A stretch of 64,000 bases of DNA, taken from Bacteroidetes bacterium 46-16 (GTDB lineage Bacteria; Bacteroidota; Bacteroidia; Chitinophagales; Chitinophagaceae). The translations under genes and the position numbers were made by a program. Positions 44,846 through 52,890 of this stretch are shown piece after piece. The stretch covers positions 18,091 through 82,090 of the forward strand of contig MKUN01000037.1 of the NCBI GenBank assembly GCA_001897835.1, given 5' to 3'. Below the pieces are notes generated by a model that was not told the DNA's origin, did no database searches, and saw nothing but the letters and a program-made list of their open reading frames with translations. Positions within the stretch are counted from its first letter, which is position 1; each line of letters begins with the position of its first letter.

Positions 44846-45916
44846 TTATCTCGGGTTATATTTCGAATCCTCCAGGAATTTTTGCGGGTCACTGTCCTGG
44901 AAAAGCTGTTGCAATGTCGTTTCAGGATGCTCCTTCATATATGATTTTACTATCTGGTAGCCCAGCCAGGTGCCTATATTACCCGGGCACTCCTTGGCTA
45001 TCTGTTCGGTATTGGGACCATCATTCACAAAGCGATATACTGTTTGCAGGTCTTTATTATACAGCAGGTCGTTCTTCACAAAGAAGTTGTATATCTGTAC
45101 CTTATTCTTCTCACAACCTTCGAGATCAGCTTTTGAATAAGCCATCCGCTCGGCATCATTCATAAAAGGCAATATCTTGCTTAAGAAATATTGCTGCTTA
45201 CCACGCTGTATCATCATATCAAGCAGATTACGCCCTGCGCTTTGAAAGGGATACATATCATCACATATAAGCGTAAACACCGCTACAGGTATATAACCGG
45301 GCACCAGGTGATTAGCCGTGTAGTCGGGAACACCTACCGATTTGTAATAAGGGTATTGCGGGCCCAGGAACATATCCAGGTCTATGCCTATATTGCCATT
45401 AGCCTCCATAAAAACAGGCAATTTATTCAGCCAGAAGACCGAATAGATAACCTTCGGCACCTGGTATTTGGGATAATAATTCAGCATATATTGAAAGCCC
45501 TTAGTAAGCTGCTCATTAATGCTGCTTATATCCGGGAAATGAACGGCAACAGTATCCAGCAGGCCCCGGTAATCCTTATACGTTAGGTAGGTCCTGAGGC
45601 CCGTATGTATAGCATCTGCAGTATCTGTATAGTTACCATGTATCTTTAGTCCCATGAGCGTATCAAGATAAAAGTCGAGGAAATACGGGTATTTCGTCTT
45701 CAGCTGTTGCAGCCCTGCAGCAATATTTGCGGTATCGATAGCCGCAAGATCTTTATCAAACCTGCGTGCATCCAGCGTTACCTTAATACCCGACACATTG
45801 GGCGTTTGCTCACCATCGCCACAACTGGTAAAGCCAAATGCACAAAATAGCATAAAGACCAATGTGGATATGTGTGTAAAAAAGTACTGTTTGGAAGGCT
45901 GCGAATACTTCAACAT
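44846..45916 (-). CDS. gldB: gliding motility lipoprotein GldB
   Basis: A 356-aa lipoprotein (lipobox FTSC, Cys32). GldB-type segments include RRFDKDLAAID, YPYFLDFYLDTLMG, DISSINEQLTKGFQYMLNYYP, EANGNIGIDLDMFLGPQYPYY and the C-terminal ECPGNIGTWLGYQIVKSYM. In Flavobacterium johnsoniae GldB is required for gliding; its biochemical role is unknown. nadE lies nearby on the other strand, a neighbourhood often seen in Bacteroidota. A TATTTTTG box 28 nt upstream of the ATG (complement of 45944-45951) may be its -7 element, though no TTG is at the right spacing. Confidence 0.93.
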   Translation of the reverse strand: MLKYSQPSKQYFFTHISTLVFMLFCAFGFTSCGDGEQTPNVSGIKVTLDARRFDKDLAAIDTANIAAGLQQLKTKYPYFLDFYLDTLMGLKIHGNYTDTADAIHTGLRTYLTYKDYRGLLDTVAVHFPDISSINEQLTKGFQYMLNYYPKYQVPKVIYSVFWLNKLPVFMEANGNIGIDLDMFLGPQYPYYKSVGVPDYTANHLVPGYIPVAVFTLICDDMYPFQSAGRNLLDMMIQRGKQQYFLSKILPFMNDAERMAYSKADLEGCEKNKVQIYNFFVKNDLLYNKDLQTVYRFVNDGPNTEQIAKECPGNIGTWLGYQIVKSYMKEHPETTLQQLFQDSDPQKFLEDSKYNPR

Positions 45917-46008
45917 CAGGAAATGGTTTTATTTTTACCAAGGCAAAAATAGCATTAGCTAACGAATAGGCCTGATATTTGTACAAAATGTCTTTGAACA
46001 CAGCATAT

Positions 46009-46842
46009 ATGAAGAAACTTTTCCTGTCCGCAGCGATCATTTTTACATGTATCAACGCCGTACATGCACAACGTTATGAATATGAAGACGGTTCTCCTGC
46101 CGGGTCTCCCCGCCACCATGGCGGTAACTCCCGTGAAGGAGACCTGCGTTTCGGGGCCTACTTTGCACCCACCATTGCCTGGATGCACCCTACTACCGGT
46201 AAAAGCGATAATGGCCTGTACAGCGTAAGCAGTGAAGGCAGCAAGCTTGGTTACATGTGGGGTTTACTTATGGATTATTATTTTGCCGAAAACTACGGCA
46301 TAGCCACCGGCTTCAATCTTAATACCTCCGGAGGTATCATTTCTACAAAGTACGTAGGCCCTAATACAAGTGGCAGCACTTACGCTACCAGCACTGTTTA
46401 TCAAACAAAATTCAACTATAACCTGCAGTATTTTGAAGTTCCCTTCAACCTGAAATTGCGCTCGGATGAATTGGGGGCTGCCGGCATACGCATATTCGGG
46501 CAACTGGGTGTCACCGTAGGCTTTAATATCGCCCGCAAAGCCACCTATACCGTACAATACAGTGACAGTACGGGCACAATACTTACCGAGCAGACCGGCA
46601 ACAATGAAAAGCTAAAAGGCACGCTGGCTGTGCCGCCGGTGATGTTTGGCCTAAACGTAGGTGGAGGTGCTGAATATCCCATAACCGACAAAATGAGCAT
46701 TTATGCAGGCCTTTTCTTCAACAATGGCTTTGCACCCGATGCTACCAATCCTGCCAATTATGATATGGGCTATAATGGCAGCTTTAAGGATGGCAATACA
46801 AGGCTCAATAATTTGGCCATCCGTATAGGAATATTCTTTTAA
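46009..46842 (+). CDS. outer-membrane beta-barrel protein (PorT-like/OMP_b-brl family)
   Basis: A 277-aa exported protein (signal peptide MKKLFLSAAIIFTCINAVHA). After a short Arg/Tyr-rich segment it shows alternating strands typical of an eight-stranded barrel (LRFGAYFAPTIAWMHP, YNLQYFEVPFNLKLRS, FGLNVGGGAEYP, LAIRIGIFF at the C-terminus). It resembles the PorT-family barrels of Bacteroidota; T9SS PorT itself is not claimed. The ATG at 46009 is chosen because the longer frame lacks a clean signal peptide. It is followed by a terminator. Confidence 0.82.
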   Translation: MKKLFLSAAIIFTCINAVHAQRYEYEDGSPAGSPRHHGGNSREGDLRFGAYFAPTIAWMHPTTGKSDNGLYSVSSEGSKLGYMWGLLMDYYFAENYGIATGFNLNTSGGIISTKYVGPNTSGSTYATSTVYQTKFNYNLQYFEVPFNLKLRSDELGAAGIRIFGQLGVTVGFNIARKATYTVQYSDSTGTILTEQTGNNEKLKGTLAVPPVMFGLNVGGGAEYPITDKMSIYAGLFFNNGFAPDATNPANYDMGYNGSFKDGNTRLNNLAIRIGIFF

Positions 46843-46872
46843 ATTACACCATCATTTAACCAAAACAACTAA

Positions 46873-46902
46873 GCCCGTACAATATCTTTGTACGGGCATT
46901 TT
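46873..46902 (+). terminator. intrinsic terminator after the beta-barrel gene
   Basis: A perfect 10-bp stem GCCCGTACAA/TTGTACGGGC (46873-46882 with 46888-46897), 5-nt loop, then ATTTTA. It lies just upstream of nadE, so nadE must start from its own promoter or by readthrough. Confidence 0.75.
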
Positions 46903-46920
46903 AGTAATATAGCCTGCAAC

Positions 46921-48603
46921 ATGAAGATATTCCTGGCACAACAGAATTACCACATCGGCAATTTTGTATCCAATACGGAAAAAATATTAGCCGCCATCGC
47001 CGAAGCCAAAAAGCAGGATGGCGACCTTATCGTATTTCCCGAACTTGCTGTATGCGGTTATCCCCCGCGCGATTTCCTCGAGTTCGATGATTTTATCCGG
47101 CAAAGTCTTGATGCCATTGAGCGCATCAGGGAAGCTGCCGATACCATTGGGGTATTGGTTGGCGGCCCTTCACGCAACCCCAAAATAGAAGGTAAGGACC
47201 TTTTTAACAGCGCTTACTTCCTTTATGAAAAACAGGTAAAGAATGTAGTGCACAAAAGTTTGCTGCCAAACTACGACATATTTGATGAGTACCGCTATTT
47301 CGAACCCGCCTACGATTTGGGCATAATTACCTTCAAAGGCAAAAAAATAGCGGTCACCATATGTGAAGATATCTGGAACCTGGGTGACAATCCGCTCTAC
47401 CGGGTATGCCCCATGGACATCCTGGTTCAGCAGCAGCCGCAGCTAATGATCAACCTCAGCGCTTCTCCTTTTGATTATGTACATGCCGACGGCCGCAAAG
47501 GGATCATAAAGCAGAATGTAGCTAAATACAAGCTGCCTATGATATACTGCAATACTACCGGTGCACAAACGGACTTGATATTTGACGGAGGATCGGTAGT
47601 GATGAACGCTAATTGCGACCTGGTAGCTGAACTACCCTACTTCACGGAAACACTACAGTGTGTGACGCTGAAGGATGACAATAGTTTTGCAGAGCCGGTA
47701 ATACGTAAAGCAGCCACAATACCTATGACACAAGACCTGCCGGCTGTTTTTGATCCGGCGAAAGGCATTGAGCAAGTACACCGGGCTCTGATAACGGGTA
47801 TCCGTGACTATTTTGGTAAAATGGGCTTTACCAAAGCTGTCGTGGCCTCATCTGGTGGCATAGATAGCGCAGTAGTACAGGCACTGGCAAGCGAGGCGCT
47901 TGGTCAGGAGCATGTACAGGCCCTACTGCTCCCCTCACAGTTTTCATCCCGTCACTCGGTTACAGATGCCGAACATTTGTCCGAGAACCTGGGTACAGCA
48001 TATAATATTATCCCGATCGAGGGCATTTTCAATTCCTTTACGCATGAACTACAGCCCTTGTTCGCCAATATGCCCTTTAATGTGGCAGAAGAGAACCTGC
48101 AATCAAGGATACGTGGCGCACTGGTGATGGCGGCTTGCAACAAATTCGGTTCAATACTTTTGAATACGTCAAATAAAAGTGAGCTGGCAACCGGTTACGG
48201 CACCTTATATGGCGATATGGCCGGGGGCCTTAGCGTAATTGGCGACTTATATAAAACGCAGGTTTATGCACTCGCCCATTACCTGAACAGGGAAAGAGAA
48301 ATAATACCGGTATCTATACTTACAAAAGCCCCCAGTGCAGAACTAAGGCCGGGGCAAAAAGATACCGACAGTTTGCCTGATTACGACATACTCGATCCCA
48401 TACTCTACCAGTATATCGAGCGTCGGCAGGGACCTAAAGAGATCATTGCATTAGGCAGTGACACTGCCCTTGTACAGCGCATATTGAAAATGGTAAACAC
48501 AAACGAATATAAACGCAACCAGTTCTGCCCCATTCTGCGCATATCTCCAAAGGCATTCGGTGTGGGCAGGCGGGTACCGATTGTAGGAAAATACTTATCC
48601 TGA
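46921..48603 (+). CDS. nadE: glutamine-dependent NAD+ synthetase
   Basis: Last step of NAD+ synthesis: amidates nicotinate adenine dinucleotide, drawing ammonia from glutamine. 560 aa in two domains. An N-terminal nitrilase-type glutaminase (1-275) has the Glu41, Lys112, Cys148 triad (in FPELA, HKSLLPNY and ICEDIW). A C-terminal synthetase (about 285-560) has the PPi-binding loop SSGGIDSAV, TSNKSELATGYGTLYGDMAGG and KAPSAELRPGQKD. The ATG at 46921 is used because the longer frame starts inside the preceding terminator. Confidence 0.96.
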   Translation: MKIFLAQQNYHIGNFVSNTEKILAAIAEAKKQDGDLIVFPELAVCGYPPRDFLEFDDFIRQSLDAIERIREAADTIGVLVGGPSRNPKIEGKDLFNSAYFLYEKQVKNVVHKSLLPNYDIFDEYRYFEPAYDLGIITFKGKKIAVTICEDIWNLGDNPLYRVCPMDILVQQQPQLMINLSASPFDYVHADGRKGIIKQNVAKYKLPMIYCNTTGAQTDLIFDGGSVVMNANCDLVAELPYFTETLQCVTLKDDNSFAEPVIRKAATIPMTQDLPAVFDPAKGIEQVHRALITGIRDYFGKMGFTKAVVASSGGIDSAVVQALASEALGQEHVQALLLPSQFSSRHSVTDAEHLSENLGTAYNIIPIEGIFNSFTHELQPLFANMPFNVAEENLQSRIRGALVMAACNKFGSILLNTSNKSELATGYGTLYGDMAGGLSVIGDLYKTQVYALAHYLNREREIIPVSILTKAPSAELRPGQKDTDSLPDYDILDPILYQYIERRQGPKEIIALGSDTALVQRILKMVNTNEYKRNQFCPILRISPKAFGVGRRVPIVGKYLS

Positions 48604-48606
48604 CCC

Positions 48607-49080
48607 ATGCCTGAGAACTATTCATTCACGACACACTGGTATGTCAATGCACCCCTTAAGGATGTTTGGGAGCTTATTTATAAGTCCGAAGAATGGCCCA
48701 AATGGTGGAATGGGGTCCTGTCTGTTACAGAAACCGAAAAGGGCGATGAACGTGGCATCGGCAGCATACGTATATACAGGCTGCGTAGTCCCATGCTTTA
48801 CACACTTTCCTTCAGGCTTTTGCTTACACAGCGCGAAGAATACAAGCACCTCGCAGGCAACGCATCCGGCGAACTTGAAGGTGAAGGCGCATGGCATTTT
48901 GATACGGGAGAAGGCGTAACACATGTTCGCTGCCACTGGAACGTGCATACCAACATTAAATGGATGAATACCTTTGCATTCCTGCTTAAACCGGTCTTCA
49001 TGTTCAACCACAGGCTGGTTATGAAGCAAGGAGCTAAATGCCTCGCAAAAAAGCTCGGCACCACCGTTATCACTAATTGA
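48607..49080 (+). CDS. SRPBCC-family protein
   Basis: A 157-aa single-domain protein of the polyketide cyclase/START-like fold: FTTHWYVNAPLKDVWELIY, EEWPKWWNGVLSV, a beta-rich centre (GEGAWHFDT, VTHVRCHWNVHT) and a C-terminal helix (NHRLVMKQGAKCLAKKL). The ligand is unknown. It starts 3 nt after the nadE stop and should be co-transcribed with it. Its stop is 1 nt from the convergent permease gene. Confidence 0.83.
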   Translation: MPENYSFTTHWYVNAPLKDVWELIYKSEEWPKWWNGVLSVTETEKGDERGIGSIRIYRLRSPMLYTLSFRLLLTQREEYKHLAGNASGELEGEGAWHFDTGEGVTHVRCHWNVHTNIKWMNTFAFLLKPVFMFNHRLVMKQGAKCLAKKLGTTVITN

Positions 49081-49081
49081 T

Positions 49082-49543
49082 CTACTGCCTGGATTTCGAA
49101 GATCGCTTTTTAGAACTATGCAGTTCTTCAGCTTCATCTATCGAGTGCGTGGAAAAAATGTCCTTATCCTTCTGGGCCAGTTTTGCCAGTTTGATGTAAA
49201 AATTCTTCAGTAGTATCAGTTCTTCTTCTGTAAGATCTTCTACACTCACCAGCCGGTTGCTTGCTGTTTTAGTAGCAGCGATCAGTTCATTTAGTTTAAG
49301 GTGTATGGCCACCGTATCCTTATTCTGCGATTGCTGGATCAAAAAGACCATCAAAAATGTAATAATAGTAGTCCCTGTATTGATAACGAGCTGCCAGGTA
49401 TCCGAATATTTAAAAACAGGTCCGGTAATAGCCCAAATGACCACAATAAGTAAGGCGGTAAAAAAAGTAAGCGGGCGCCCCGAGTAATATGTGATCTTTG
49501 TTGCAAAACGGTCAAACATCTTTACAACTTTATGTTTCTTCAT
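49082..49543 (-). CDS. low-affinity iron permease family protein
   Basis: A 153-aa membrane protein with two helices (about 23-42 and 52-70). The conserved block following GRPLTFF includes VINTGTTIITFLMVFLIQQSQNKD and HLKLNELI, the hallmark of the low-affinity iron permease-like family (PF04120 type). Bacterial members are much shorter than yeast Fet4 and their transport activity is not established. The C-terminal half is a soluble charged helix and a Ser/Lys-rich tail. Confidence 0.85.
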   Translation of the reverse strand: MKKHKVVKMFDRFATKITYYSGRPLTFFTALLIVVIWAITGPVFKYSDTWQLVINTGTTIITFLMVFLIQQSQNKDTVAIHLKLNELIAATKTASNRLVSVEDLTEEELILLKNFYIKLAKLAQKDKDIFSTHSIDEAEELHSSKKRSSKSRQ

Positions 49544-49600
49544 AAAACCTTGTAGTTTATTGATATACCTGTTACTATATAAAAAGAATGCCAGTAGTAT

Positions 49601-49634
49601 AAAAATGAAGCCCCCGCAATATGCGGGGGCTTCA
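49601..49634 (-). terminator. intrinsic terminator of the first tandem T9SS cargo gene
   Basis: A perfect 13-bp palindromic stem (49622-49634 with 49606-49618, core GAAGCCCCCGCA/TGCGGGGGCTTC) and a 3-nt loop. A T-run follows on the minus strand. Confidence 0.9.
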
Positions 49635-49662
49635 ACTCCTTTGGATAATACTGAATCGCTTA

Positions 49663-52650
49663 TTAACGTATCAGCGTCACATTACCTTGTTTTACGAACT
49701 TACGGCCTGTTGGCGACACCGCCTCAGCCATGTAAATATATACACCGAATGGTTGCGGCTTACCCTTGTAGGTACCATCCCATCCTTCATTGATATCATG
49801 CGTCTCAAACATCTTCACGCCCCAGCGGTCATAGATCACAAAATCCTTCAGCGTCGCATCACCTTTATGCAATACTTTCAAAATTGCATTAGGCTCAGAT
49901 CCGGGAGTAAAGGCATTGGGAATATTGATGTAGGCGTCGTTATTTACTTTTATTTCTATAGAGTCTACTGCGGTACAGCCTACCTCGGTGGTACCATGCA
50001 CAATATATTTGGTACTAACCTCGGGCCTGGCTATAGGGTTCGCTATACTATCTGCGGAAAGACCTGTTGCAGGGAACCATTGGTGGTACGAACAATTGGT
50101 ACCGGGATTTATTTGATAAGACTCACCCGGGTATAAAGTTACCGAATCAGGCAGATTGAGTACGGCACCTGATTTAACGATCACATGTGCAAAAGTACTG
50201 TCCAGGCATCCATTAGTATCCACACCATATACTATATATTCCATATTGCCATTAGGCCATGCATAAGTAGTGAATGATGTTGCATTACTCAAACCATAAT
50301 CCGGGGTCCACCATACATGGTCCAGTATTACACTGGTATCGGTGCTGAATACGGTGAGGAGTGCGCTGTCCCTCGGGCATATACTGGTATCGGGCGATGT
50401 ACCCATGAAGCGTACCGGTATCACAAATATCCTCGTACTGTCTTTCGCAAGGCAGCCGGCAGCAGTGGTCACAGTAAGCGTAAATATCCTCGTTTGCTTC
50501 GCTATAGTATAAGGATTAAGCGAAAGCGGTTCATTCACATATTGTCCCGGCGACCAGCTATAGCTGTAATCGGTGTACCACGAAGGGCCAATGGAAGCCT
50601 TCATATATGTCTTGGCACCATAGCATACTGCAGTGTCCGGGTAGCTCATATCTATTATAGGTATCGGCTGCACTTCTATAGTGCGCGTAGTATTACTGTC
50701 GCGGCATCCGGGGAAATGTGCGCTTATGGTATAACTACCGGTAGTGTCGGGCACAATGAACGGTTCCAGTAAACCCGGGTCATACACATTGGCCTGTGGA
50801 GCCCATGAATAGGTATAGCCGGCATCGCTTGCCGCATGTATCTGTACCGTGTCACCATGGCATATTGCGGTATCGTGATTGAATATGGTATATCCTTGCA
50901 ATACCTTTATGTTTATCGTATCGCTCGCTTTACAGCGGTCAAGTACATTAGAAGTTACGGTGACTATATAGGTCAGCATAGATTCATTGGAAGTGGGCGT
51001 AACGATTGGTGTACCGCTTGTAGGGTCATCAAGGAAATTGCCTGGCGTCCATAATATCGAATAAGTTGTAGATGTATCTGGCTGCAGGTTAATATCAAGG
51101 GGTAAACTATTATCAACGCAGGTAGTGGTATCAGGCCCTGCACTGAAAACACCATTATTGATCACCCTCACCACTACCGTATCCTTATTCTGATCACAGT
51201 ATGCACTGGCATTGGAGACGACCGCATAAGTGGTGGTTACCGTAGGTGTTGCATCAGGATATTGACAGTTGGTGCAGCTTAAGGAGTTCGGCGACCCTGA
51301 TACCACTGTCCAGGTAAAATCACTGCCGCCATAAGCGCCCAGGTGTGCTGTTTCAGCCGCACACATAGTTGTGTCACCAAAAGCATGGGTCACCGGCCAT
51401 ACATATACCGGTATCACAAAGGTCTGCGTGATAGGTATGCCCGGTGGGCGACAGGTGGAGTCTTTTACGGTAACAGTCAGCACATGAAGGCCTGTATCCG
51501 ATTCAGTTGGCGTCCATCCGAAACAGCCCCTAACATTAGCTGTGAACTGGTTAGTATAGGTTATGCTTGATGAAGGTGTTGTAGCCGTAATATGGTTATC
51601 TGTAACTACCAGTATCGCACCGGGGTCGGGGGATACAACATCAAAGCAGAAGCTGAAATTTTTAGTCGCACAACCTTCCACCTGGTTATTTACAAATTGT
51701 GCACCTGCAAGACTATTCTGGTCAACATTAACCGTAGGTTGCGGCACATTACAATTGGTGATAACGATCTGGATGTCCCTTATTACAACCGAAAGCAATT
51801 GATTGCCACGATATTTTTTCACCCTGGTAGTGAATACATATACACCTTGCACAGAAGGCGTAAAACTTTCCTGGCCGGTAGTAGGACTGATAACAAATGT
51901 ATTATTGGTAGGGAATGGGTTATCTATAAGATTAAATGGTGGTACCGGCTGTGGATTTACCCAATTACAATCATTTACCGCATTGGGATTATAATTGCAT
52001 TGTGGTGAAGCAGGGCCTGTACGAGGCATAATAATATCAAAAGCTAGCGAATCATTGTTGGGATCTACTGCTCCGTTATTGTAAGTAAATGGGATATTAA
52101 CACAAGTATACGGTACAGGCTTAACCGTAAAATATGGCGAAGATGCATTCTGCACTACCGAGTTATTAAGCTTAGCCTCAACATAAAGTACCTGCCCACC
52201 GGGATTATCCAGGTTACCGATCGCATTATTTCGTGCACTCACACCTGTATAAAAGGTCCATGAATCGCAACGGGTAGGCAATGTCACACTGGCGCTATAC
52301 CACCACTCTCGGTAACCGGGTAATGTTCCTCCATCGCAAATAGTTGGATAGCCCGGACAGCCAGGGCTCACCTCACTACCATTCGGTGACCCGTCCGGTA
52401 GAGTGGCCAGCTTATTCATTTGTATACAGATATGGTTACCATCACAACTATTGTAACCTACAAGTTGTTGACTGCCCGGCTCCGTAACCCCTTGACAGTC
52501 ACGATAAAACTTAAAATAAAACCTATAGGTGGAATCGCTTACCCACTCATATATCAACTCTCCGCCAGCAGCGTGTGTAGCTTTCGCTTGCCTCGGAAGC
52601 AGAAGCAATAATGTAATGCAGGAAACGATGGATAGGAAAAATTTTCTCAT
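49663..52650 (-). CDS. secreted gliding-motility-associated C-terminal (type B T9SS) protein, paralogue 1
   Basis: A 995-aa exported protein. The ATG at 52650 makes the signal peptide (MRKFFLSIVSCITLLLLLPRQAKA) align residue for residue with that of the neighbour at 52891. The mature N-terminus THAAGGELIYEWVSDSTYRF and the region to about 330 are conserved with that paralogue. Several PKD/Ig-like Cys-containing modules follow, then the type B sorting domain at about 905-995 (NAFTPGSEPNA, YDRWGVKMFETHD, WDGTYKGKPQPFGVYIYM, GNVTLIR). It is probably a surface or secreted adhesin-like protein moved by T9SS. Its own terminator follows. Confidence 0.9.
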   Translation of the reverse strand: MRKFFLSIVSCITLLLLLPRQAKATHAAGGELIYEWVSDSTYRFYFKFYRDCQGVTEPGSQQLVGYNSCDGNHICIQMNKLATLPDGSPNGSEVSPGCPGYPTICDGGTLPGYREWWYSASVTLPTRCDSWTFYTGVSARNNAIGNLDNPGGQVLYVEAKLNNSVVQNASSPYFTVKPVPYTCVNIPFTYNNGAVDPNNDSLAFDIIMPRTGPASPQCNYNPNAVNDCNWVNPQPVPPFNLIDNPFPTNNTFVISPTTGQESFTPSVQGVYVFTTRVKKYRGNQLLSVVIRDIQIVITNCNVPQPTVNVDQNSLAGAQFVNNQVEGCATKNFSFCFDVVSPDPGAILVVTDNHITATTPSSSITYTNQFTANVRGCFGWTPTESDTGLHVLTVTVKDSTCRPPGIPITQTFVIPVYVWPVTHAFGDTTMCAAETAHLGAYGGSDFTWTVVSGSPNSLSCTNCQYPDATPTVTTTYAVVSNASAYCDQNKDTVVVRVINNGVFSAGPDTTTCVDNSLPLDINLQPDTSTTYSILWTPGNFLDDPTSGTPIVTPTSNESMLTYIVTVTSNVLDRCKASDTINIKVLQGYTIFNHDTAICHGDTVQIHAASDAGYTYSWAPQANVYDPGLLEPFIVPDTTGSYTISAHFPGCRDSNTTRTIEVQPIPIIDMSYPDTAVCYGAKTYMKASIGPSWYTDYSYSWSPGQYVNEPLSLNPYTIAKQTRIFTLTVTTAAGCLAKDSTRIFVIPVRFMGTSPDTSICPRDSALLTVFSTDTSVILDHVWWTPDYGLSNATSFTTYAWPNGNMEYIVYGVDTNGCLDSTFAHVIVKSGAVLNLPDSVTLYPGESYQINPGTNCSYHQWFPATGLSADSIANPIARPEVSTKYIVHGTTEVGCTAVDSIEIKVNNDAYINIPNAFTPGSEPNAILKVLHKGDATLKDFVIYDRWGVKMFETHDINEGWDGTYKGKPQPFGVYIYMAEAVSPTGRKFVKQGNVTLIR

Positions 52651-52828
52651 TTGAATAATCATTTTTAGTTAAAAGGGGCATAACACCGGGCTAAACAATC
52701 AAAACACATAAGCATATTCGATATATAGTTCTGCCTATAAGGGCTTTATTGTTATTTAGACACAAGAGCAACTATTTAAGGTTTGGCAGAAATACATATT
52801 TATTTTTTTTAAACAACTATGTAGCAAT

Positions 52829-52872
52829 ATATAAAAGGCTTGCCCCGCAAAATTGCGGGGCAAGCCTTTTAT
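52829..52872 (-). terminator. intrinsic terminator of the second tandem T9SS cargo gene
   Basis: An 18-20-bp stem (AAAAGGCTTGCCCCGCAA with its complement, 52833-52870) with a 2-nt loop and A/T runs on both sides, so it may act in both directions. It lies between the two paralogues and makes them separate transcription units. Confidence 0.9.
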
Positions 52873-52890
52873 ATAAATTTCAATAACTAC